The position numbers and the translations under genes were made by a program. From Sanderia malayensis (Eukaryota > Cnidaria > Scyphozoa > Semaeostomeae > Pelagiidae), in contig RQOL01000797.1 of the NCBI GenBank assembly GCA_013076295.1, positions 1 through 64,000 of the forward strand: 64,000 nucleotides of DNA, in the 5' to 3' direction. The notes below the pieces were generated by a model that did not search any database, was not told the DNA's origin, and was given only the letters and a program-made list of their open reading frames with translations. This document shows, one piece after another, positions 1-12,100 of the stretch; the stretch's first letter is position 1; each line of letters starts with the position of its first letter.

Positions 1-164
1 GCATAATGGCTTGGCAATAGTTTTTGTGAATTTGGAATCCGAAATTCAACCAAATGCAGAATTGAGATCTGTAATTGCTGGAGGCATATGTATAGACGTT
101 TCGAAAATAAGTTCCTATGACGCAGTTGTTGTCAAATTGGAAAAAGAAATTTCGTCCATAATGG
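1..164 (+). CDS. Gene A exon: second half of the first TIR-like unit (partial at window edge)
   Basis: The frame is open from base 2 and ends at a donor after 164 in phase 1 (ATGG|GTAAGC). The strand-rich segment AIVFVNLESEIQPNAELRSV is the counterpart of 1248-1425 (ITVMLQNDFQPSGELKEI), and both end in a similar helix. The first half of this unit lies upstream of the window. Confidence 0.6.
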
Positions 165-3100
165 GTAAGCCTCATTTTTTCTTAGCGTTTTAATTTCACT
201 TTGCGAATTCTGACATTTCTATTGTTGACCAGGTTTACCAATATAATTCAACTACCCAGAAACATATCTGATAAGAATGTCCATCACAGTTTGTTCCGTT
301 TTGGCTTGCGCTTGCCTGGTTTCAATGCATTTAGGCCCTATTCGCACTGCATCTGGAAACCTGACAATGCTAATCCCCCATTGTTCCATCTTCAAAGGCG
401 GTAAGGGTTTATCAGGAAGTAGCTTAATTGATACAGCGCGAACAGCAAAATCTGAAACCTGACAAATTGTTGCATTTCAACTAATTGGTCAAAGGTTCCG
501 TCGTAGAGCTCTGGAGCATCACAATTTCATGAAAATGCATGATAACCAGCGGGTTACTCGACGGGCATCCAAGATTTATGTTAACACCAATAAAAAGCCC
601 AGGGTGCCATTTGAAATTACAAAAGTCAAAGGCGTTACTTGTTAACGTGTTAGATGAGATAAAACATCTCAAAGACTGCTCATTGCGAACAGAAATCTGA
701 CAAACTTTGTTAATCATGACAAAGTTTTCTTAATGAGCGTGGGAACATCAATTTTGACAAACATTGTCACATTTGCAGTGCGAATAGGGCCTTAGTTGTC
801 ACTCAATGTAATGTCCTTGTATGATCAATTTGTTGTTATAATTGGGTCTTACATTTTGACTATGTTATTATACCATATTTCATTTTTTTCTTGGATTTCA
901 TTTTCATTGACTTTTTATTTTCAGATCGTGAAAGGTTGATCTCGATTTCATACGCACCGGATAACCAGAGTGAGGCTGTTGAGATCAAGAAGAAACTTCA
1001 GGCTTCAATGGGTTACAGTTTGTTCGCGAATCTTGATTTTATGCAATATCAACCTGCTATCATTATCACAATAACTACGGCCGTATATGAAAAATCTGAT
1101 AGATGTAAAAATATGGTTGAATATTTGAAGGTAATTGTTTTGTTTGCTTATTATTGCTCGTTTCTTTACAAAGTCAACTTGTTTCCATGTTCAATCATTG
1201 CCTTGGTTTTTCATTCATGTTAAAATTCTCCTTTCTTGTAATTATAGCGTTATGAATCGTTAGCGTTTAAACCAAAGATCATAACTGTAATGCTGCAGAA
1301 TGATTTTCAGCCAAGTGGAGAATTAAAGGAAATAGTAGGAGAGAGCACTTCTATTTGTTGGACAGACAAAGCTAACCTGGATGCAAACTTTGCAATGGTT
1401 AAAGAAGACATCAACTCATTCCTTGGTAAGTCATTTGTACTGTTGTACTTAATTGTTTTATCGTATTAGGTTTTTCAATGATACAAAAAAGCTTTCTTAT
1501 TGATCAAACTGTTATGGGTTATTTTACTTTGCTATGTTTAAACTGTTGGCTCATATTTTACAAGGCTGATCACTATACTAACAGGCTAGAATCTTGCAAA
1601 AGTTGCAAAAGACTACATCACTTCAAACAATTTGTGCACAATTTTGACATCGTGGTTATTCATGTCCAACTCGCTATGTTATATACTGAAAAAATAGACA
1701 GGGAAATTCTCGTTACAATCTAACAATTTGCCTAACCGGCAGTTTCTTTCCGCATTCTTATGTTTTAAGGGGTGCAGATTAGTATTCCAAGATGGGTCCA
1801 ACTCAATTATGCCTAAATGTCACGTGGGCGATGACGTCATTTTAACGGTTGGCAGAGAAATAAGATCTCGATTATCTGGTGCCATGTATTCGCTAGAACG
1901 TTGAAAATTGCACCAATCGATAGCTCTTTAGCCCACCTATCAAACGACGCAAGGAAAATTAAAATCTGATGACATCAGCATTTTCATGAAGACGTCATCA
2001 AAATCTTTAAAATGCCTTAAAATGGTGAAAAACAGCTAGAATCATTTGAAATCAATCTATGGCCGTGAATTCATCAAAATACTTGTAGAAATGAACTTCA
2101 TCATGTATAAAATGTCGTGCAGATACGCTTAGACCGCCATTAAATGATTGTGACGTCATGAGAGACTTGCCACTGTCAAATTTAAATATTTAAACCTGAA
2201 AATGAGCTATCAAAAAGCAAACTTCATGGAGCACAGTCACTATCGTCATCGCTGCAATCACTTTCACCAGAGAAGTCGCCAAAGAAAATTAAATCAAGTT
2301 CGCTTGGTCCGTCATCTATGTCATCTTCGTTGCTGGATTCGATATCTTAATTATTAAAGTGCCCCTACGGCTTTTTGACTCGCGACGCGCATGCGCAAGC
2401 GAGTATATGTTGGTGAGTGGGGAAAATGTTGTGTTCTGTGTCTGTGTCTGTGTCTGTGTCTGTGTCTGTGTCTGTGTAGACTTCCTACTTGCCCATATAA
2501 GGTATGTGCCTCAGATTCAAACGTTCACTTTTGATTTGAAGTGAGGCAACCAAGTATGATATCACTTTGCAAGTTTTTCATTGGATAAAATGTAAACTTG
2601 TTGAAATAACAAACAACATGACGTACCATACTAGATGCTGGGCACGCTGTGGCAGGGGGGGACCACGAGCACGATCACGCACGGAGACGGGGAGCATTTT
2701 TGACTCGTTGGAAGCATCAGGTGAAAGAAGAAAGTTTTCTAGCTGTATGCTTATGCAACTAATACAACAATTATAGTATTTCATTTTTGTTTTGGAAAAT
2801 GATAGTTTTTTAACTTGATGAAACAAGATCGAAAACTGGAGTCAAAATGTTTGCGTGAGTGGTCTCAAAACAAAGGTTTTTGAATTTGCTGCGCCAACAC
2901 TAAATTCGTCTCTCTCTCCATAAGTCTCGCAAGACGAAACTCTTCTGAAGACCTGGATTGGACCGTAACAACTGAAGACAAAACAGTACAATGAACAAAA
3001 CTCATATGATTCCATAGAATTAATGTTTAACAGTTGCCAATAATTTATTAAATAACAAATGAACTAACCAATTATCAACATAAGTTTTATTTTCAAAACG

Positions 3101-6100
3101 GGCATCCAGCTCTTTCAGAGATATCTAGGTAGGCCTTCACAACCCGATTCTTTATCATCACTGCCGTACCAAGCTCTGGTCTTCTTGCAAGAGGTTCTCC
3201 TTCGTGCGAGTTTCAGCTATACGAACTGACTACTGAATAGTCTTCGTCTTCTTCGCTATCCTCAGGAAGACTTCGTCCTTCGTTGTCAGAGGAATTTGTT
3301 TTGAGCTACTATTTTCGAAATCCGACATGACATTTTGAAAAGATTTTAGCCAGACACTGTTTCAACACAGGCCGGGCAGCTCTTGTTCAGAGAACAATAG
3401 TTGAAGAACAATAGCACGGTTCATTCTGACGTCACACTGAATCAAAATCTTGAAAGTTTTATTTTTTTCAAAATTTGTTAACATTTCTGTTTTAATTGAA
3501 AGCAACGAGAATTGACTCATAATGTGAGGAAAATATAGCGCAGACCTGGCTGTGTTTGAGCTTGGAAAAAATATACTTAAACTCGTCAGAAAACACTCAA
3601 AATAGGTTCATAGTGATACTCAGATCTTTTTCTCTCCATCTCCGTAAGAAAATCGTTTCCTTCTCATTTCAGGCTGCATAAGCCCTTTAATTTAATATTA
3701 CTTTCTTCACTTTCTGGATAATACAGTGAAATAAAAGCCATCTGTCGCGAGTCACCTCAAGGTTCCTTTGATTTTTATTGGTTAAAAGTATAGAATCGAA
3801 TGCGCTGATTCTGATACCCTTTATATTTTTTTGATCTGATGAGTGATTGTTGAGTTACGAGAGATTGCGTTCACACTTTCGTGTCTCACTTTTAGGACTG
3901 GGTCGATCCCACTATGACACCATAGTGGACTCAGTGTGCTCAGTGGCGGCGGGCGTAGGCCTACATTCAGTATAATAGATAATGTTGTTTGCGCTGTCTT
4001 GTCTTGTTGTGTTCGTGGGTATTTGTGCAATTTTGGTGATCAGAATTGAATAGAAAGTTCCATAAATTAAACATTCTTAGTCGGATAGTAGTTCATGACA
4101 GTAGGGATTGCAGTGCCGAGGAATGCGAAGATGGCGAGGGGATAGGATTGATCGTATCGTAGAGTAAAGCAGACAGATGATAGTGATACCGATGAAGGAG
4201 AACCTGATGCATTTGATCCTATTTGGCTGAGAACTCTTTCGCTGAAAGCTATGAAAGAGATGTGAGCGAGAAAAGAAATGTTGAAAGAAAACTTTCTGGG
4301 CAATTAACTGGATCTGAACTATTATCTTTCTGTTGTGTATCTGATGAAGTAAAAGTGTATCAAAATTCTATACGTAATATGATTTAGGCCATGGCCATAT
4401 CCATCCGTGTCGGTCACCTGTGTGGTTGAAAAAACTTGAAACGATTCGATTTCATTAGATACAGCAAGTGTAGAAAATGTGCAACACAATTCCTTATTAC
4501 TAACATGAATTTTGTTGTTGCACCGAAATTGATGGTTGCATGTTGGCATTTTCTAACTGCGAAGTTTAGAATTCGTCCATCGTTGCGAATTGATGAAATC
4601 TATCCACTTCCTTCTCGTTACAGCTTCAGGCGATCGTCTGATAAAGCTGAATCCTGTGAAGCTCTACAAATCTTGATTTATCCGGTGTATTTCCACGGCA
4701 TAGCAAAACGCATCGATTTGGCATATTTTCCCAATTTCATATATAAATCTAACAATTTTCGGGTCCTGTCATCTGTGATCGTGTTTTTGATCCGATTGAA
4801 ATCCCGTACTGTTTTAACATTGCACGGCCTACGCCGCCGCCACTGAGCACACTGAGCAGCCACTACATGGGAATTTTGTAATTCCTCCCCACAGCTGCAA
4901 ACTCATCACAAGCCTTTCAAACTTCAATGCATAATGTGCCGACCTGTTTCTAATCATCAAAGTCAAAAAACAAATATCGAGTCCATAGTTTGAGAGAAAA
5001 TCGACGTCAGATTTGTTGCTTCAGTACGGGAAGAAAGGGGCTGCCACTATGATGTCATAGTGGACTCGACCCAGTCCTAAAAGTGAGACAAGGAAAATGG
5101 CGAAAATGACGAAACATCGACACTTCCAACGTTATAACTCGTGAACTACGCGTCTGATTTAAAAATAATTTTCAGATCTGAAGTCAGCGTACCGAGTTTT
5201 ATTGAATTCACACATTAAATAAAAAAGCCGTAGGGGCACCTTAATTATTTTCGCCCGATTTGCCTTTGGCTCTTTTGCTTTGGTTTCTTTTACAGATTTT
5301 GATAGCGAAGGAGGTAATTGATTCCCTATAAAAGGGCAAATGCTGTTCTCAGATCTGGTACATTACGTGATGAAATTAAATATAAATTGGCGACCAAATT
5401 TCTTGTACAAACATTATCTGTACAAGAAATCCGTAAAAACATTATCTGTGAACCACATCGCTACTACTAACTCATGATCACAGAGTATCAATGAGCAGTC
5501 CGTATTTTCAACTTCTTCAATCATGCAGACTTTGCACTGCAGTTCAGTTCAGCTCAATTCGCCATAGCTTTGGGAAGCCGTTGCCGTAAATTTTCTAATA
5601 ACACTTCCTATTTCTTTTCTAGAAACTTTACCGGAATATCGTTCTAAGTCTTTCCGTAAGTATATGCTGAACAGTTTTGAAGTACTTTGATTTAAACGTT
5701 ACTAATGAATGCTTTACTGAAACTTCTTGGTCATACTTTTTTAAGCTCGTTTTTGCGAGCGAAGTTGAGCTTATGCTGGTGGTCTGTGATTGACAACTGC
5801 GTCCACATATTTTAAATTCCTCAGCTTTTATATCTCCCCCATGATGCAATGAGGCTATTGATTTGTGATTGGACAATTTCCATTCATGTGATACAAAAAG
5901 TTAGTATTCATTGGGTGAGAAAACAAGAACTTGAGAACAAGCATTCATTGAATAAAAAGAAAGCAAAAGAACGAACGATTTGTGTCACCCAGTATTGTTT
6001 TATTTTATATGAACTAACCAATCAGTGCACTTTAAGAACAATAGAAATGCAACAAGGGCCCATGTACAGTCATGCTCAAGTCAAGAAAACTTGCATATTT

Positions 6101-9100
6101 TTGAGGATTATCCCAATTAGCGCACCAGGGTTCTTTTGCTCAGAACTGTAGATGGTCATCTCTAGCCTGAGCAACACCCGCAGCTTTGAGCACCTCGCGA
6201 GGTGCTCAACTTGCTCACTTTAATTCCTCCTGTCATTGCCAATAACATATTCGCTGTTGTGCAAGAAAAAAGGCAGGTTTTGTTTTCATTTTGTTGTTGA
6301 GGTCGCGCACGCAATTAAAAATGCCCGAAGAAGAGAAAATATTTCTTCTATTTCTTGTATATTTGCTAGAAGAACAACAGGAAATGTTTAACAAAAGGAC
6401 GATGCTTACTGCTTATGCATTGTTTATATCAGTGCAAGCAAAAATGAAATTGGCGTCAGGGTACTGCCTCTCAAACATGTAGGACTGAAATGATGGAGGA
6501 GGCATTCGTAAACGTGGAGCCATTTGTTGCCCAAAATATAACGGTCAATGGTACTTGCCAATGGAGGGGCATAATTCACTATTCATCCAGGACATTTATC
6601 CTGTGCGTTTTCATAATATTATTCATCTCTATGTTCCGGGCTTCGAAAACCAGCCATGTCGTTTTCGTTTATTGCTGTCATCAGGCAGTTACACGAGGAA
6701 TGCATGATGACAACTTTCTGCTTTGCAGCGTTGAGCAAGTTTCTCGATTCTTTGCATTCCAATTAATTACCCCCACTGCGCTAAGGCCCTATTCGCACTG
6801 CAAATGTGACAATGTTTGTCAAAATTGATGTTCCCACGCTCATTAAGAAAACTTTGTCATGATTAACAAAGTTTGTCAGATTTCTGTTCGCAATGAGCAG
6901 TCTTTGAGATGTTTTATCTCATCTAACACGTTAACAAGTAACTCATCTAACGCCTTCGACTTTTGTAATTTCAAATGGCACCTGGGCTTTTTATTGGTGT
7001 TAACATAAATCTTGGATGCCCGTCGAGTAACCCGCTGGTTATCATGCATTTTCATGAAATTGTGATGCTCCAGAGCTCTACGACGGAACCTTTGACCAAT
7101 TAGTTGAAATGCAACAATTTGTCAGGTTTCAGATTTTGCTGTTCGCGCTGTATCAATTAAGCTACTTCCTGATAAACCCTTACCGCCTTTGAAGATGGAA
7201 CAATGGGGATTAGCATTGTCAGGTTTCCAGATGCAGTGCGAATAGGGCCCTAAGTCCGCAGAAAGTCGACTGTACATGGGCCCAAAACCCAACAAAAGTA
7301 ACCTGCTATGGCGGCTAAAATCCCGCCGAGCTGTGAGAAAGTGATGTTTTTATTTAGGGTTGCTGCCATATATAGTTTCAAAAAACAACTTCAAACAAAC
7401 ATTTTTCAAAAGAGCAATAGTTTTTCTAAATTTCCATTGTTGTTTATTTAAAATATGGCGAAATTTCATGAAGATATGGCATGTTTTTGTTCTCATATCT
7501 TTGTTATTAGGATTAATTTTAAATTCAGGCTGATGGAAATTTAGAAAAACTATTGCTCTTTTGAAAATATTTGTTTGAAGTTGTTTTTTGAAACTACATT
7601 GTATTTTCCACAAGTATATTTCTGTGCTCTATTTCATCCCCAATGAACGTCTCATTTTACATTTTAGACTACGCGCGTATTGCAGTTTTGATCAACTTAA
7701 GTTCTTTTATTTAATTTATCAGGATCAACGTCAACTGTTGAAGAGCTAGTTGGTGATATCCAAGTTAAAAGCACAAAAGGTATCGTATTTCATTTCACTT
7801 TCATCTACCACCGTTACCTTTATTTTATGCTGATTTTCTTTTCTAGTTAACCAAGCTGCTAAAGCCTAGTTTATTTTTCAGAATCAATTGATAATTCTAA
7901 AGAACCAATGTTAACTGGCCACTTGGTATCCGGAAGACTGGACCTTCATTCATTGGAACTTGAATCATCTGATCTTCTTTCATGCAGCCTTCATCAAAAT
8001 TATCATTTCACGAAGTATCTTCACTAGATACTTCATCAAACAATCTGGATCACTTACCTCACTCATTTTTTCAGCAGTTCAAGGGACTAACCGATCTGAA
8101 TTATCCAACAATAAAATTCGTTTTTTGTCATCCAACAGCGGAGAATGGCTTCCTCAGTTGGAAATTTTGAATTTAAGTAAAAATGAATTGAGATTTTTAC
8201 CCGAGCAGTTTGGATCGAAGTTTGGAAAGTTGAAGCAGCTAATATTGAATGGGAATAAGATATGTGAGCTGTCACATGATTTTGGTGACTGGTTTAAATG
8301 TCTAGAGTTCTTAAATTTGGATGACAATCTGATTATATTTTTGCCAAGCAGTTTTACTAAATTAAACATTGCGTGCAGCATGGAAAATAATCCCATGGTA
8401 ATACCTCCTATTTCGGTTTGCAAATCTGGGATACCTGCAATCAAACGTTATTTCTCTCAAAATAAATTGATCGCAATATCGGAGAGTACAACAGCAGACC
8501 TCACTCAGAAGTTGCAAGGTACAAGAATTTACTCTCCATTTATTTTTGTTATGATGTTTTTTATTCTTCAATATTAGAAAATGCCAAGCTACTAATTGTA
8601 TGTTATTATGATTGATAATTATAGTTATAGTCCTGTTTTTTCAGCACTTCAATTGGAAGGTAACAAGGAGAGCTCCGTTTTACATTTCCAATACCTTGAT
8701 GTACGCCTTCAATTGTTTTCTACTGAAGAGTGTATTCCAATGGTTTCCAGAAAACAAATTGATGAGATCAAATTGGACCTCGAGCTGGGTGAATCTATCC
8801 TAAGTGACATCATTGCAGTTGAGTCTGAAAGTCCCCTTTCGTTCAACTCGGCAATCTTAACCATGCCAATCGCCTCGTTCGAGCAGCCAATGATGACCAA
8901 CATTGTTGCAAAACATTTTGATTTGTCGAAGAGCGAATGGATTGACTTCCCAGTAACATTTTTGCCAACGTCACAAGAAGGTAATTTTCAGCTTAATCTC
9001 AGTCACTTCCATATTGTTTCTGTTCTTAAACTTGTTATACTTTATCTCTTAATATTTATGTTTATGTTGACTATATTTATATTTTTATTTGTGTTTTTCT

Positions 9101-12100
9101 ACATGCGTTTCCAGGTGAGCCGCCACGGAGCCATCGCTATGCACAAATTGGAATTCGCCAAACAGGCATTTATGTTATTGCCTTGTTTTGAAGTCTTTTC
9201 AATTTGAAGTATGCGCAGATGAAGATCAAACAGAAATTTGTCCTTTTGGAGAAGAAATTGGTGTGAAAATTATATTTCCTCGTGGTAGTTTTGAATCTGC
9301 GTCTGAAAAATGCACTGCAAAGGTTTGTAATCTACAAATTTTTCCCTAAGAAATTTGTCATTTACTATGAAATGCTGTGACTTTCTTTCGTATATTTGGT
9401 TTTTATAGATTAACATATTCACAAAGAGTGCCAAAGAAAGTTTAAGAATTTTGGGGATTGAATCAACTCACATCCTTCACGTGACATCACAATCTGGATG
9501 TCTCAAAAGGCCTGTAAAAATTATGATGCCATATCGGCGAGGTATTCAACAGAAAGGGGACTTTTTTCTGTTACAAGGAAATGGGGTACATTGTTGTGAA
9601 GATGTTACCTCTCAACCAAATTACAGTTTTAGTGGAGACAAAGTCATTTTTCAAGTTCAACATTTCAGCTGGTACGTTTTTGCATGTGTCATTTTAAATC
9701 AGCAAGGACCCTGGAGAAATGTTTACTTTATTTATTTTCCTATACAGTCGACTCTCGAACTCGCAAGGGAAATGGAAATTAAAGTTTATTCAACATAGCG
9801 GGAGTTCGAGATATCCGAACTAAATTCACCCAACTAGAGAACGAGGGGAAATTGGAATCTGTTCGACATAGCAAGATTCAACTGCATCTACATTGTTTAT
9901 TCTAAATAACTGTGGACTGCATATATAATAATTTATAATATAGTGTTATTTATAGTTGATTTTTATGTATGAATTGTGTTCTATATTTTATTTATCTTAT
10001 TTTTAGGGTTGTCTTTGGCGAAGTTTGGCGTGCTTTCGTTAAAGTGTTTGATATATTGAGGATATATGTCTGTCCAGGATACAATTTTTTTTTCTTTTTA
10101 TATGGTACGCGAATTGATAAAGTAGAGGACGAAAAGGTGGCGAATTGCAAGATTGCATATCATGTCAATCAGAATGGTCCACCTCGCGATGAACAGTTAA
10201 AATGCTGCGGCTTTCAACTAATAGATTGTGGCGAGCCTAATGAAACTATTTGCCCTGGCATGTATTTAGAAATCGATGTTAATGGCATGATGAAAAGTGA
10301 TGCCAAAACCAGTTTCAAATTGAAGTAATGGACATTTATTTTTTATTTTTTTTAAACATCCTTTTATTAATGTAACAAATCGTATGCACTTTATTGTTAG
10401 TTGAAAATAATCATGCCATCTTTGTTTCAGATCCAAAATATGTCTCCATTCTTGTGATACCTTTACTTTGAAAAGGAATTCTGAAGAATTATGTTCTGAA
10501 AATCATATTGTTTTATATGTGTGTTGTGGTGATGAAGAGCGGAGAGAATGTGGAAAACTGAACTACACCAAACTCCTTTCCTCGGAAACAGGTATGTTCA
10601 AGTTGATAATAAGGGACAGATGCTCTAGGACACCTTTGCAAATTTTGGGCGCATCTTTTGTCTCGTTCATTTTCCAAACAATTTTGTCTTCTGGTCCAAG
10701 ATTAGATCGTACAGCTATGTACAATATCAAAAATTTCTAAACTAAGGGTTTGTTCATATCAGATGAGTTGGCCCACCGAGGTGAGCTCATTTTTGCTGAT
10801 ATGGTATCGTGTCTAAACATTTTTAAGTACATGCAATACATGATTGCAAAAAGTCATAAATGCTTTTTGTCTTTTTTTCTGCAATAATTTCGCATCATAT
10901 TGCCCTGAAATTTATTTGTAATTAGCCTCCTTTTTAATTAATCCTGGTGACATTTAATGATACTGATTTTGACAGACTTTGATTTCTTTGACAGAGCTGG
11001 CATGCCCAGTCGTAAATCAGTTGCAGTACAATTATTATGAAGATAAGCGAGTATATCAGGAACATCAACATCATCATGAACATAAAAACAAAGTTGATTA
11101 TACGTTCCACACTGATGTTCATGGTGGAAATCCCTCTATCGGTGAAACTACCATCCAAGGCGAAGGCACACAAGGTATTAACTTTCATCACAATTCCCGG
11201 TTGTTGTGTTGTAGGTAAAGCATGCATAGAAAGGTCTCAAGTACCGAGTAACTTCGTTTAAAATGCCACTATACCTTTTTTGCTAAAACTATAGATTTGA
11301 ATTCGCTGATTCTGAATCTGCTTTTACTTTTTTGACCTCATGAGTAATTTTTGAGTTACAGGGTGTTTTTCCTCACACCTTCGTGACACACTTCGAGGAC
11401 TGGGTCTAGCCTACTATGACATCATAGTAGGGACCCCGTTTTTTTCCCCGTACTGAAGCGACAAGTTGACACTGATTTTCTCCCAGAAAATGAACTTTTT
11501 ATTCGTTCTTTTTACTCGAATAGTTAGACGTTGGGCTCGGTTACCCAGAATGGGATTTTTAAACAATTTTGATCGGTCAGTTGCTTTAAAATTGAAATGG
11601 AAAATTTCCATGTAGTGGCTGTCCAATCTGTGGGCACGGCGCGAGCACATGCCGCGGCCTGACAATAAAGTATTCGCGTCAACCTGAGAGTAAAAGTGAG
11701 TTTGCTTGTATGGAATTTACTTTAATTGAAAAGACGATAGTAAAAACTAAAGCAAAGTATCATATGCCGCTATAATTTCTTGGAAGACCGACACCGATAA
11801 ATCAGAAGTTGTTCCCATGAAAGAGGAATATGCGATTGTGATTGTGTTGTATATGTACGGCATACAACAGGGCCTAAATTATTGCGTTGAAATTCAACTT
11901 GCGTTTTAAATACAAGCCAGCTTATTGCCCAGTGTCATTAAATCGCTTCGAAATGTCTCTTTTTGCGTGGAATTTTCTTTAAAACTTTTTGGGCTACGCC
12001 AAAGAATACGCTCTTTAACCGGAAATGAATTTTCATTGGCTAATGCGATTTTTCTTAGCGACGTGGTAGCAACGGGTCTGGCCATGGATCTTCACAGTGA

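Larger units (their letters stand above)
1426..5622 (+). other. Gene A intron containing a 2.9-kb foldback element
   Basis: A 4.2-kb intron. It holds a minus-strand acidic coding-like fragment (2248-2343), a hexamer microsatellite (2436-2477) and the inverted-repeat element 2359-5241. A TATA-like string CTATAAAAGG lies near 5326 with no gene I can attach to it. Otherwise nothing is recognised. Confidence 0.5.
6056..7283. mobile_element. 1.23-kb TIR element nested in an older repeat
   Basis: It has perfect inverted termini GGGCCCATGTACAGTC (6056-6071 and 7268-7283). The uninterrupted version of the host repeat at 19640-19740 acts as an empty site. There the sequence runs from ATGCAACAA straight into AACGCAACAAAAG, so the insertion point is exact to within a short AA overlap, suggesting a very short target duplication. 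A 20-bp perfect palindrome lies at 6188-6207. No transposase is visible. Confidence 0.7.
5656..7722 (+). other. Gene A intron packed with nested DNA elements
   Basis: Holds the 6056-7283 element, the MITE nested in it and the 7371-7599 hairpin repeat. The segment 5960-6055 plus 7284-7610 is a second copy of a repeat seen at 19640-20080. No gene frame was recognised. Confidence 0.6.

Noticed and set aside
2359..2544. ORF with alternating Cys-Val
   Set aside because: Produced by the TGTGTC microsatellite.
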